Shown here one piece after another: positions 43,401-50,184 of a stretch of 64,000 nucleotides of DNA. The notes below the pieces were generated by a model. It was not told where the DNA came from. It was given only the letters and a program-made list of their open reading frames with translations, and ran no database searches. The position numbers were made by a program, and so were the translations under genes. Numbering within the stretch: the first letter of the stretch is position 1; every line of letters begins with the position of its first letter. Origin of the DNA: JAQBQH01 sp035607415 (lineage in GTDB: Bacteria > Myxococcota_A > Polyangia > Palsa-1104); assembly GCA_035607415.1 (NCBI GenBank), contig DATNAQ010000056.1, positions 43,392 through 107,391 on the forward strand, read 5' to 3'.

Positions 43401-43611
43401 GCGGGCGCGCAGCCGTCGCGGCGCGCTTGCCGAACAGGAGCCCGCCGGCGCCGAGGCCGCCCATGAAGATGCCGAGCACCGCCGCCGACGCCGCCGTCGA
43501 CGCGCCGAACACCAGGCGCAGCTCGCGCAGCCAGGCGATCTGATAGACGAGCGCGCACAGCCCCGAGCCGAACAGGAGCACGGCGACGCGACCAACCGGA
43601 GCGGGTTTCAC
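40462..43611 (-). CDS. Membrane spermidine-synthase-like protein with C-terminal helical repeats
   Basis: A 1049-residue three-part protein. Residues about 8-450 hold some 12 membrane helices in two halves (GLCALVYQIAWLRELRLVFG opens the first, ELVWYRMLGPILGGSSYTFG the second), typical of the fused spermidine-synthase-like transporters. Residues about 480-740 are a polyamine-synthase/Rossmann domain with the nucleotide loop VVGLGTGSTAGW near 548, VDVVELEPAILDVARM, IGDAREVV and LIFSEPSNPYRAG. The remaining 300 residues look like TPR or other helical repeats. The catalytic acid of true spermidine synthases (D in the GDG-type loop) is not obvious, so the product is uncertain. The start overlaps the btuD stop (GTGA), placing it in the corrinoid-uptake operon. 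Confidence 0.8.
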   Translation of the reverse strand: MKPAPVGRVAVLLFGSGLCALVYQIAWLRELRLVFGASTAASAAVLGIFMGGLGAGGLLFGKRAATAARPLLLYARLEAGIALVSALTPLFVVVARRLYDAVGGTPALGLGGGTVARLVLAAVVLGLPTLLMGGTLPAAAQAVTRPGDVGRRDLAVLYGANTLGAVAGASLSTFVLLEALGTRRMLLTACVINLVVAAIATALATRMSDRSSAIDVVDATGDEAPRAEAVSPRFVLAAAAIVGFAFLLMELVWYRMLGPILGGSSYTFGLILAVALAGIGAGGVAYALFGGRRPATLTGFALTCAVEAAALALPFALGDRLAVWAATLRPLGSVGFYGFVAGWTAITAIVVFPAAFVSGVQFPLLIALYGRGDADVGRQVGHAYAWNTAGAIAGSLAGGFGLMPLISAPGCWRLAATLLAVLGLVAVALAGRTRVAALVAPILAASLALGLVARGGPTAAWRHGSVGVGRAPVSGTPNSFEQWARDLRRNTRWEREGVESSVAINEKSGFAFVVNGKVDGNARSDASTQVMAGLMGALVHPGVHRSLVVGLGTGSTAGWLGAVPTMERVDVVELEPAILDVARMCAPVNHDVLANPRVHVAIGDAREVVSTTRARYDLIFSEPSNPYRAGIASLFTREFYEAASSRLGDDGLFVQWLQAYNVDAQTIRTIYATLAAVFPDVETWITEESDLLLIAAKHPVTYDVARLRARITEEPWRTALARVWRADELEAVFARYVANADFARALAPLEEGRLNTDDMTRVEFGFARGLGFRARQFDVSELREAAAEHGYATPHVVDGSLDAARVADRTPSMFAADWRPPPTPDDDEPVGRRHRAAAIEKWEDGAFAEAAAEWRAQDAEPGDSIALAAVAESLADAGDARAEGYIARLRPMHAVEADLFAARLQLRQGRVAEAAATLERAFVEAARDPWPLPHVLGRGLALAVDVAGRDRAAGERLWRALGEPFAVHLANDERLRRRAQIAWAVDWPRLCTESLAPMEPDVPFEAELLARRVRCYEATHDHRLAAAEHDLARFAAHEPMQLASGLPGD

Positions 43612-44384
43612 GGCAGACCTCGGATGGGGTAGAGCACGCGCGCGCCGGTGGTCGGGTGCGCGCCGACGGCGACCTCGACGCCGAAGGCGGCGCCGAGCCG
43701 CTCGGGCGTGAGCACCTCGGCGACGGGCCCGACGATCGCCGGCGCGCCGGCGACGAGCAGCGCCACGCGGTCGCACCACTGCGCGGCGAGGTTGAGATCG
43801 TGGACCACGACGACGACGGCCGAGCCGGCGCGCTTCTTGGCGTCGAGCAGCGCGAACAGCTCGAGCTGGTGGCGCACGTCGAGCGCGGCGGCTGGCTCGT
43901 CGAGCACCAGCGCCGGCGTGTCCTGCGCCAGCGCGCGCGCGATGAGCACGCGGCGCCGCTCGCCGCCCGACAGCTCGCTCAGCGGCCGCGCCGCCATCTC
44001 GCTGACGCCGGTGTCGCGCATCGCCCGCTCGGCGGCCTCGAGATCGGCGGCCGCCTCGAAGCCGAACGGCCCGAGGCGCGCGCGCCGGCCCATGAGCACG
44101 ACCTCGAGCGCGCTGAAGGGAAACTCGAGCGGCTCGTCCTGCAGCACCGCGGCGACCAGGCGGGCCCGCTCGCGCGGCGACAGCGTCGCCAGATCGCGGT
44201 CGTCGATGCGCACCTCGCCGGACGCGGGGCGCATGAGGCCGAGCAGGAGCCGCGCCAGCGTCGACTTGCCCGCGCCGTTGGCCCCGAGCACGCCGAAGAT
44301 CTCGCCGCGCGCGACGTCGAGATCGACGCCCCGCAGGAGCGGCGTGTCGCCGTAGCCGAACGAGAGCTGGCGCGCGCGGATCAT
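43608..44384 (-). CDS. btuD: Corrinoid ABC importer ATPase (BtuD-like)
   Basis: A 258-residue ATPase of the FecCD-type importers. Walker A is GANGAGKST, the signature is LSGGERRRVLIARA, Walker B is ALVLDEPAAALD, and the switch region is VVVVHDLNLA. With BtuC and BtuF it would import vitamin B12 or cobinamide. Iron-siderophore import uses near-identical ATPases, but the divergent cob cluster makes corrinoid the probable cargo. Both ends are coupled: ATGA with btuF upstream and GTGA with the spermidine-synthase-like gene downstream. Confidence 0.88.
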   Translation of the reverse strand: MIRARQLSFGYGDTPLLRGVDLDVARGEIFGVLGANGAGKSTLARLLLGLMRPASGEVRIDDRDLATLSPRERARLVAAVLQDEPLEFPFSALEVVLMGRRARLGPFGFEAAADLEAAERAMRDTGVSEMAARPLSELSGGERRRVLIARALAQDTPALVLDEPAAALDVRHQLELFALLDAKKRAGSAVVVVVHDLNLAAQWCDRVALLVAGAPAIVGPVAEVLTPERLGAAFGVEVAVGAHPTTGARVLYPIRGLP

Positions 44385-45202
44385 GGGTGGAACAGCTTGG
44401 CCATGAGCTCGATGCCGTCGACGAGGCGCGGCCCCGGGCGGAAGATGAGGTCGCCGTCGACGATGTGGACGCGCTTCTGCTGCACCGCGGGCACCGACGC
44501 GTGCGCCAGAAGCGGCGTCGGATCGGGGCCGCCCTTGTGCGAGCCGATGATGATGACCGCCGGCGCGCGCGCGACCATGCGCTCGACCGAGAACTGCGGA
44601 TAGGGCTGCTTGGAGTCGCCGGCGATGTTCTCGCCGCCGGCGATGCGGATGGCCTCGTCGACGAAGCTGTGGCCGCCGACGACGGTGAGCGGATCGGCCC
44701 AGACCACGACGAGCGCCTTTTCCGGCGGCAGCGTCGCCACGCGCGCGTGCACGGACTCGAGGCGCGCCCGCAACCTGGCGACGAGCGCGACGGCGGCGTC
44801 GTGGCGGCCGACGGCGTCGCCGGTGGACTGGATGTCCTTCCAGACGTCGTCGAGCGTGACCACCTGCGAGACGACGACGCGGATCCCGAGTCGGCCCAGC
44901 TGCTCGGGCAGCTCGCGCGCGTTGGCGCTGGTGGCGACGAACGCGACGTCGGGCTTGAGCGCCGCGATGCGCTCGACGCTCGGTTGGAGGTCGCTGCCGA
45001 CGCGCAGCACCTTGGCTGCCTCGGGCGGATAGTCGCTGTATTGATCGACGCCGACCAGCCGATCGCCGGCGCCGAGCGCGTAGAGGATCTCGGTCGTCGA
45101 CGGCGCCAGCGAGACGATGCGGCGCACGCCGCCCGGCGGCGGCGGAACGCGATGGCAGGCCGCCATCATCAACAGGGCCGCTGCGCAGACCAGTCGTTTC
45201 AT
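44381..45202 (-). CDS. btuF: Corrinoid-binding lipoprotein (BtuF-like)
   Basis: A 273-residue periplasmic binding protein of the BtuF/FhuD class. The signal is MKRLVCAAALLMMAAC with the lipid Cys at 16, so it is membrane-tethered rather than free. The fold is recognisable from RRIVSLAPSTTEILYALGAG, VGVDQYSDYPPEA, SVERIAALKPDVAFV, VVSQVVTLDDV and the second lobe VVVWADPLTVVGGHSFVDEA. It hands the corrinoid to BtuC. It overlaps btuC (45199-45202) and btuD by 4 bp each, a fully coupled operon. Confidence 0.88.
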   Translation of the reverse strand: MKRLVCAAALLMMAACHRVPPPPGGVRRIVSLAPSTTEILYALGAGDRLVGVDQYSDYPPEAAKVLRVGSDLQPSVERIAALKPDVAFVATSANARELPEQLGRLGIRVVVSQVVTLDDVWKDIQSTGDAVGRHDAAVALVARLRARLESVHARVATLPPEKALVVVWADPLTVVGGHSFVDEAIRIAGGENIAGDSKQPYPQFSVERMVARAPAVIIIGSHKGGPDPTPLLAHASVPAVQQKRVHIVDGDLIFRPGPRLVDGIELMAKLFHP

Positions 45203-46224
45203 AGAGCACGCTCCCCGCCGCGACGGCGCAAGATGACCAGGAACAGCGGAGCGCCGATGAGCGCCGTCAGGATGCCGACCGCCGGCTCGGTGCCGAGCGC
45301 GAGGAAGGCGAGCCGCGACGCGGTGTCGGTGGCGACGAGGAACGCCGCGCCGCCGCAGATCGACGCGGGCAGGAGCAGCCGATGATCGGCGCCGACCAGC
45401 CGCCGCAGCGCGTGCGGCACCACGATCCCGACGAAGCCGATCGGCCCCGCGAACGCCACCGCCGCCGCCGTGAGCAGCGACGCGGCGAAGAAGATGATGC
45501 GCCGCGAGCGCTCGACGTCGACGCCGACGGTGCGCGCCGCCTCCTCGCCGAGCGACAGCGCGTTCATGTCGACCGCCGACCAGCCGAGCACGACCAGCGC
45601 CACCAGCGCGTAGACGCCGAGCACCACCACGCGCAGCCCGTCGACGGCGCCGAGCGAGCCGGTCAGCCACGCCAGCGCGTCGGCGAGCGCGAACGGCGCC
45701 AGGAACAGGCGCAGCGCCAGGATCACCGCGCCGGCGAGCGCGTTGACCACCACGCCGGCGAGCAGCGCCACGTGCGGCACCAGCGCCCCGCGCACGCGGC
45801 CGAACGCGTAGACCAGCGCCACGGCACCGAGCGCCCCGACGAACGCGAAGGCCGGGCGCGTCCAGATCCCGAGCAGGCTGGCCCCGCCGACGAGCGCCGC
45901 CGCGGTGCCGGCCGCCGCCGCGCCGCCGGAGACGCCGAGCACGTAGGGATCGGCGAGCGGATTGCGCAGGAGCGCCTGAAACGCCACGCCCGCCGCCGAC
46001 AGCGCGGCGCCGACGAGCGCACCGAGGAAGACGCGCGGCGCGCGCGCCTGAAACAGGATGTCGGCGTCGAGCGACGAGCGATCGGCAAACGCGCGTGACA
46101 GCGACACGTGCTCGACCCCGAGCAGCAGCGAGCCGACGATGGCGCCGGCGGCGAGGGCGAGCGACAGCAGCGTCACGGACGTGACGCGCGCGGGGGTGGC
46201 GCGGGCTGCCTTCGAGATCGACAT
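45199..46224 (-). CDS. btuC: Corrinoid ABC importer permease (BtuC/FecCD family)
   Basis: A 341-residue FecCD-family permease with about ten membrane helices. Family landmarks are FQARAPRVFLGALVGAALSAAGVAFQALLRNPLADPYVLG (seen across about 58-98), the LTGSLG turn (about 190), and GFVGIVVPHALRRLVGADHR (about 268-287), which contacts the ATPase. It forms the transmembrane channel with BtuD. It is first in the minus-strand operon. Only 24 bp separate its ATG from that of cobS, so the B12 uptake and assembly operons share one control region too short for a riboswitch. Confidence 0.93.
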   Translation of the reverse strand: MSISKAARATPARVTSVTLLSLALAAGAIVGSLLLGVEHVSLSRAFADRSSLDADILFQARAPRVFLGALVGAALSAAGVAFQALLRNPLADPYVLGVSGGAAAAGTAAALVGGASLLGIWTRPAFAFVGALGAVALVYAFGRVRGALVPHVALLAGVVVNALAGAVILALRLFLAPFALADALAWLTGSLGAVDGLRVVVLGVYALVALVVLGWSAVDMNALSLGEEAARTVGVDVERSRRIIFFAASLLTAAAVAFAGPIGFVGIVVPHALRRLVGADHRLLLPASICGGAAFLVATDTASRLAFLALGTEPAVGILTALIGAPLFLVILRRRGGERAL

Positions 46225-46233
46225 CGCCCATGC

Positions 46234-46240
46234 TACATAT
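46234..46240. promoter_or_regulatory. Shared -10 region between btuC and cobS
   Basis: TACATAT at 46234-46240, preceded by TG as in extended -10 boxes, lies about 9 nt before the cobS ATG; its complement ATATGTA serves the btuC direction about 9-10 nt from that ATG. Little or no leader is left on either side. Confidence 0.35.
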
Positions 46241-46248
46241 CACGCGCC

Positions 46249-46992
46249 ATGCGGTCGTTTCTCGTCGCGGTGCAGCTGATGACGCGCGTGCCGGTGCGCC
46301 TGCCGGAGGCGCCGTCCGCGCGTGAGCTGGGGGCGGCGGCCGGCTGGTTCCCGCTCGTCGGTGCCGCCGTCGGTGGCTGCGCGGCGGCGGCGCATTGGGC
46401 GCTGTGGCGCGCGCACCTGCCGTCGCTGGCGCCGTGGGCGGCGCTGGCCGCAGCGATCGTCGTCACCGGCGCGTTCCACGAGGACGGCCTCGCCGACACC
46501 GCCGACGGCCTGTTCGGCGGCCGCGATCGCGCGCGCCGCCTCGAGATCATGCGCGACTCGCGCGTCGGCACCTACGGCGTGGTCGCGCTCGTGCTCGTGC
46601 TCGGCGCGCAGGTGACCGCGGTCGCCGCGCTGCCGGCCTCGCTGGCCTGGCGCACGCTCGTGGCCGCGCACGCGCTCGGCCGCGCCGCGGCGCTGCCGCT
46701 GACCGCGTTGCCCTACGCGCGTGCCGAAGGCGGCCTCGGCGCGTCGGTGGCGCAGCGCGTGCCGGCGCTCGCGCTCGTCTTCGCGCTCGCCACCGGCGTG
46801 GCGCCGCTCGCGCTGTTGCCCTGGCCGCTCGGCGTCGCCGCCGTCGGCGCGGCCGGCCTGGTGGCGCTCGTCGGCGCCTGGCGCTTCTCGCGCGATCTCG
46901 GCGGCATCACCGGCGACACGCTCGGCGCCGTCGTCAAGCTCGCCGAGCTCACCACGTACGTCGCCGCGGCGGCGTGGGCGGCGCGTCCATGA
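46249..46992 (+). CDS. cobS: Adenosylcobinamide-GDP ribazoletransferase
   Basis: Joins adenosylcobinamide-GDP and alpha-ribazole(-phosphate) to give adenosylcobalamin(-phosphate), the last assembly step, in the inner membrane. The 247 residues have about six helices and the CobS signature HEDGLADTADGLFGG at 77-91 followed by RRLEIMRDSRVGTYG, which carries the Mg-binding acidic residues. The C-terminus GGITGDTLGAVVKLAELTTY is also diagnostic. It is the first gene of a six-gene coupled cluster, with an ATGA overlap to cobU. Confidence 0.96.
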   Translation: MRSFLVAVQLMTRVPVRLPEAPSARELGAAAGWFPLVGAAVGGCAAAAHWALWRAHLPSLAPWAALAAAIVVTGAFHEDGLADTADGLFGGRDRARRLEIMRDSRVGTYGVVALVLVLGAQVTAVAALPASLAWRTLVAAHALGRAAALPLTALPYARAEGGLGASVAQRVPALALVFALATGVAPLALLPWPLGVAAVGAAGLVALVGAWRFSRDLGGITGDTLGAVVKLAELTTYVAAAAWAARP

Positions 46993-47525
46993 GCGGCGCG
47001 CACGCCGGCAGCCGCCTCGTCCTCGTCACCGGCGGCGCGCGCTCGGGCAAGAGCCGCGTCGCCGAGACGCGCCTCGCCGAGTTGGCGCCCGGAGGGCCGT
47101 GGCGCTACGTGGCCACCGCCGAGGCGCTCGACGACGAGATGCGCGCACGCATTGCCCACCATCGCGCTCGCCGCGGCGTCGAGTGGCGCACCGTCGAGGC
47201 GCCGCGTGCGCTCGCCGACGCCGTGCGCGCGCCCGACGAAGCCGGTGTGCTCGTCGACTGCATCACCCTCTGGCTGACGAACCTCCTGCTCGCCGGCGCC
47301 GATGACGACGCGCTCCTCGCCGCCGCCGACGAAGTGGCCGCGGCCGCCCGCGCCGCCGCCCGGCCGGTCGTCCTGGTGACCAACGAGGTCGGCGGCGGCA
47401 TCGTGCCCGACAACGCGTTGGCACGGCGCTTCCGTGACGTCGCCGGCTGGGTCAACCAGCGCCTCGCTTCCGCCTGTGATGAAGTTTTCCTCGTCGCTGC
47501 CGGGTTGCCGCTGCGGTTGCGTTGA
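46989..47525 (+). CDS. cobU: Adenosylcobinamide kinase / adenosylcobinamide-phosphate guanylyltransferase
   Basis: Bifunctional CobU/CobP. It phosphorylates adenosylcobinamide and then transfers GMP from GTP, feeding CobS. The length of 178 residues is normal. The P-loop GGARSGKS is at 15-22, the guanylylation histidine is in the IAHHRARRG segment, and LVDCITLWLTNLL and LVTNEVGGGIVP, with the final ARRFRDVAGWVNQRLA, are CobU signatures. Because CbiB gives cobinamide-phosphate directly, the guanylyltransferase activity is the essential one for rebuilt corrinoid, while the kinase serves imported cobinamide. Confidence 0.96.
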   Translation: MSGAHAGSRLVLVTGGARSGKSRVAETRLAELAPGGPWRYVATAEALDDEMRARIAHHRARRGVEWRTVEAPRALADAVRAPDEAGVLVDCITLWLTNLLLAGADDDALLAAADEVAAAARAAARPVVLVTNEVGGGIVPDNALARRFRDVAGWVNQRLASACDEVFLVAAGLPLRLR

Positions 47526-47589
47526 ATCGGCTTGACGCTTCGCGGCGGCGAGCGTATTCCGTGGCCCGCATGTGGGGGAGGTGGGCACG

Positions 47590-48294
47590 ATGATCGGCGG
47601 CTGGCCCTCGCTCGTCGACGACGAGCGGCTGCTCGTGGTGCGTTTTCCCGAGGTGCACCGCACGCTGTCGTGGGCGGTGTGCGGCGGCGGTCTCGGCCTC
47701 ACCCGCGCGGTGGCGTGGCGCTACGTGGCCCAGGGCGAGCTCACGCCGTCGACCGACGCGGCGAAGCTCCTGGCCGAGACGCTGAGGCGCCACGGGCTCG
47801 AGCGCGCCGTCGGCATGATGACCGCGCGCGCGCTGTCGACCTTCGACTGCGTCGAGAAGTCGCGCGACGGGGTGGCCGCGCGCGCCGTGGCCACCGTCGG
47901 GCTCGGCAACGCCATCGCCGTCGGGGACACGCCGGGCCCCATGAGGTCGGCGCCGCTCGTCGGCACCATCAACGTCCTGGTGCAGCTCTCGCACGCGCTC
48001 GACGAAGGCGGTCTGGCCGAGGCGCTCTCGGTGGCCACCGAGGCGCGCACCGCCGCCGTGCTCGCCGGACGCGTGCCGAGCCGCCGCTCGACGGAGCTGG
48101 CCAGCGGCACCGGCACCGACTGCATCGTCATCGCGGCGCCCGACGCGGGGCAGCCCATCGGCTGGGTGGGCAAGCACACCGTCGCCGGCTCGCTCATCGG
48201 CGCATCGGTGCGCGAAGCAGTGGGCCGCGGCGTGCGCCGCTGGATCGCCGAGGAAGTCGCGCGCGGCGTGCAGGGGCGCGTGGCGGGCGGATGA
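47590..48294 (+). CDS. cbiZ: Adenosylcobinamide amidohydrolase
   Basis: Cleaves the aminopropanol amide of adenosylcobinamide (and, in some bacteria, of pseudo-B12), giving adenosylcobyric acid for remodelling. This is an archaeal-type salvage activity known in scattered bacteria. The 234-residue protein has the CbiZ signature blocks LSWAVCGGGLG, GMMTARALSTF, ATVGLGNAIAVGDTPG, GTINVLVQLSHAL and STELASGTGTDCIVIA. The ATG at 47590 is chosen because GGGGGAGG lies just before it; GTGs at 47572 and 47581 are alternatives. Its stop overlaps the cbiB start. Confidence 0.9.
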   Translation: MIGGWPSLVDDERLLVVRFPEVHRTLSWAVCGGGLGLTRAVAWRYVAQGELTPSTDAAKLLAETLRRHGLERAVGMMTARALSTFDCVEKSRDGVAARAVATVGLGNAIAVGDTPGPMRSAPLVGTINVLVQLSHALDEGGLAEALSVATEARTAAVLAGRVPSRRSTELASGTGTDCIVIAAPDAGQPIGWVGKHTVAGSLIGASVREAVGRGVRRWIAEEVARGVQGRVAGG

Positions 48295-49229
48295 CGCCGG
48301 CGTCGCACGCGCTGGTGGTGCTCGCGGGAGCGCTGGCGCTCGACGTCGTGGCCGGGGAGCCGCCGAACGGCACGCACCCGGTGGTGTGGATGGGGAGGTT
48401 CTACGCGGCGCTCCGACGGCGCGCGCCGCAAGCGCCGGCGGCGGCGTTTGCCTGGGGCCTTTTGATGGCGCTCTCGGGGCCGCTCGCGTTCGGCGGCGCG
48501 GCGTGGCTGGTCGGCCGCGTGCTCGAGCTGCATGCCCCACTGCTCAGCATCGTGGTCGAGATCTATCTTCTCAAGTGCGCGCTCTCGGTGCGCATGCTCG
48601 GCGAGGCGGCCTCGGCGGTGGCGCGCGCGCTCGAAGACGGCGACGTGACGCGGGCGCGCTTCGGGCTGCGGTCGCTGGTCTCGCGCGATACGGCGCTCCT
48701 CGACGAGCCGCTGCTTGCGGCGGCGGCGGTGGAGTCGGTGGCCGAGAACGCGTCCGACTCGGTGGTGGCGCCGCTCTTGTTCTTCGCCGTCGGCGGCGTG
48801 CCGGCGGCGCTGGCCTATCGCGCGTGCAACACGCTCGACTCCATGATCGGCTATCACGGCGAGACCGAGTGGCTCGGCAAGGCGGCGGCGCGCCTCGACG
48901 ACGCGGCCAACCTCGTGCCGGCGCGCGTGACCGCGGCGCTGTTCGTGGCCGCGAGCGCGATCGTCGGCGCGTCGGCCGCCGGCGCGCTGCGCATCTGGTG
49001 GCGCGACGCGGCGCGCACCGAGAGCCCGAACGCCGGGCGCCCGATGGCGGCCATGGCCGGCGCGCTCGGCGTGTCGCTCGAGAAGATCGGCTGCTATCGC
49101 CTCGGCGACGCGGTGGCGCCCGTCGGCGCCGACACCATCGACCGCGCCGTCAGCATGCTCTACGTCGCCAGCGCGCTCGGCGCCATCGCCTGCGCCGCGG
49201 GCGCGTGGTGGATGCGCGCGCATGGCTGA
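48291..49229 (+). CDS. cbiB: Adenosylcobinamide-phosphate synthase
   Basis: Membrane amide synthase that attaches (R)-1-amino-2-propanol O-phosphate to adenosylcobyric acid, reversing what CbiZ removes. The length is 312 residues with four to five helices. CbiB/CobD signatures are GEPPNGTHPVVWMGR (about 21-35), SRDTALLDEPLLAAAAVESV, AENASDSVVAPLLFFAVGG, and YRACNTLDSMIGYHGE followed by WLGKAAARLDDAANLVPAR. It is coupled to cbiZ by ATGA and overlaps cobD by 8 bp. Note that this family is called CobD in aerobic-pathway nomenclature. Confidence 0.96.
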   Translation: MTPASHALVVLAGALALDVVAGEPPNGTHPVVWMGRFYAALRRRAPQAPAAAFAWGLLMALSGPLAFGGAAWLVGRVLELHAPLLSIVVEIYLLKCALSVRMLGEAASAVARALEDGDVTRARFGLRSLVSRDTALLDEPLLAAAAVESVAENASDSVVAPLLFFAVGGVPAALAYRACNTLDSMIGYHGETEWLGKAAARLDDAANLVPARVTAALFVAASAIVGASAAGALRIWWRDAARTESPNAGRPMAAMAGALGVSLEKIGCYRLGDAVAPVGADTIDRAVSMLYVASALGAIACAAGAWWMRAHG

Positions 49230-50184
49230 GCCGCGTCGCGAGTTCGTCGAGCTGCCGCCGGCGGTGCACGGCGGCGACGCGCCGCCGGGCGTGGTCGAGT
49301 TCTCGACGGGCGTCTCGCCGCTGCCGCCGCCGCCGTCGGTGATGGCGGCGTGGCGCGCCGCCGACGTGACGCGCTATCCACATCCGACGGCGCTGCCGCT
49401 GCGCGAGGCGGTGGCGGCGCGGCACGGTGTGACGCCCGACGCGGTCGTCGTCGGCGCCGGCTCGGTCGAGCTGGTGTGGGCGCTGGCGCGCGTCTTCGGC
49501 GGCGCCGGCCGGCGCGTCGGCTACGTGGCGCCCGCGTTCGGCGAGTACGCGCAGGCGGCGCGCGCGTCGGGCGCCGCGGTCGCCGCTGTCGCCGTCGACG
49601 CCGAGTGCGATCTGCTGTTCGTGGCGCGGCCCGGCAATCCGACGCTGGCGGTGCCGTCGATCGAGGGGGCGCGCGCCGCGCTCGTCGCCGTCGACGAGGC
49701 CTACCAGCCGCTGTGCGACGACGTGCCGCCGACGGCGCCGTCGGAGCGGGTCTGCGTCCTGCGCTCGCTCACCAAGATCTTCGCGCTGCCCGGCCTGCGC
49801 CTCGGCTACCTCCTCGCCACGCCGCCGGTCGCGCGCGCGGTGCAGGCGGCGCTGCCGCCGTGGAACGTGTCGCAGCCGGCTATCGCCGCCGGCCTGGCCG
49901 CGCTCGCCGAGCCGATCGAGCCGGTGCGCGCCAGGATCGCCGAGCTGCGCGGCCGCATGATCGCGCGCCTCGCCGCCAACGGCATCGCGCCCGTCGCCGC
50001 CGGCGGCAGCTTCGTGGTCGTCGACGTCGGCGACGCGGCCCGCTTCGCCGCCGGCATGCTGGCGCGCGGCGTGCGCGTACGCGACTGCACGAGCTTCGGC
50101 CTGCCCGCGTACGTGCGCCTCGGCGTGCGCGGCGAAGACGAGGTGTCACGCCTCGTCGCCGCGTGGCAGACTGTAACCCCGTGA
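49222..50184 (+). CDS. cobD: Threonine-phosphate decarboxylase-like PLP enzyme
   Basis: Aminotransferase-fold enzyme expected to decarboxylate L-threonine-O-3-phosphate to the aminopropanol phosphate used by CbiB (CobD of Salmonella, CobC in other nomenclature). Length 320 residues. The PLP lysine is K185 in RSLTKIFALPGLRLGY, and the PLP-contacting aspartate and tyrosine are in VAVDEAYQPL. The substrate segment FSTGVSPLPPPPSV replaces the histidinol-phosphate-type NPxGP, as usual in CobD. Histidinol-phosphate aminotransferase is the alternative family, but the cluster position decides. The start overlaps cbiB, and its stop overlaps the GTG of the fused gene. Confidence 0.88.
   Translation: MAEPRREFVELPPAVHGGDAPPGVVEFSTGVSPLPPPPSVMAAWRAADVTRYPHPTALPLREAVAARHGVTPDAVVVGAGSVELVWALARVFGGAGRRVGYVAPAFGEYAQAARASGAAVAAVAVDAECDLLFVARPGNPTLAVPSIEGARAALVAVDEAYQPLCDDVPPTAPSERVCVLRSLTKIFALPGLRLGYLLATPPVARAVQAALPPWNVSQPAIAAGLAALAEPIEPVRARIAELRGRMIARLAANGIAPVAAGGSFVVVDVGDAARFAAGMLARGVRVRDCTSFGLPAYVRLGVRGEDEVSRLVAAWQTVTP

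Noticed and set aside
40426..43632. A 1068-codon plus-strand open frame opposite the spermidine-synthase-like gene
   Set aside because: Composition is Arg/Ala/Glu/His-rich with no fold, while the minus strand encodes clear helices and a nucleotide-binding motif.
46225..46248. Cobalamin riboswitch before the B12 genes
   Set aside because: The divergent spacer is only 24 bp and no B12-box-like sequence is seen near either start.
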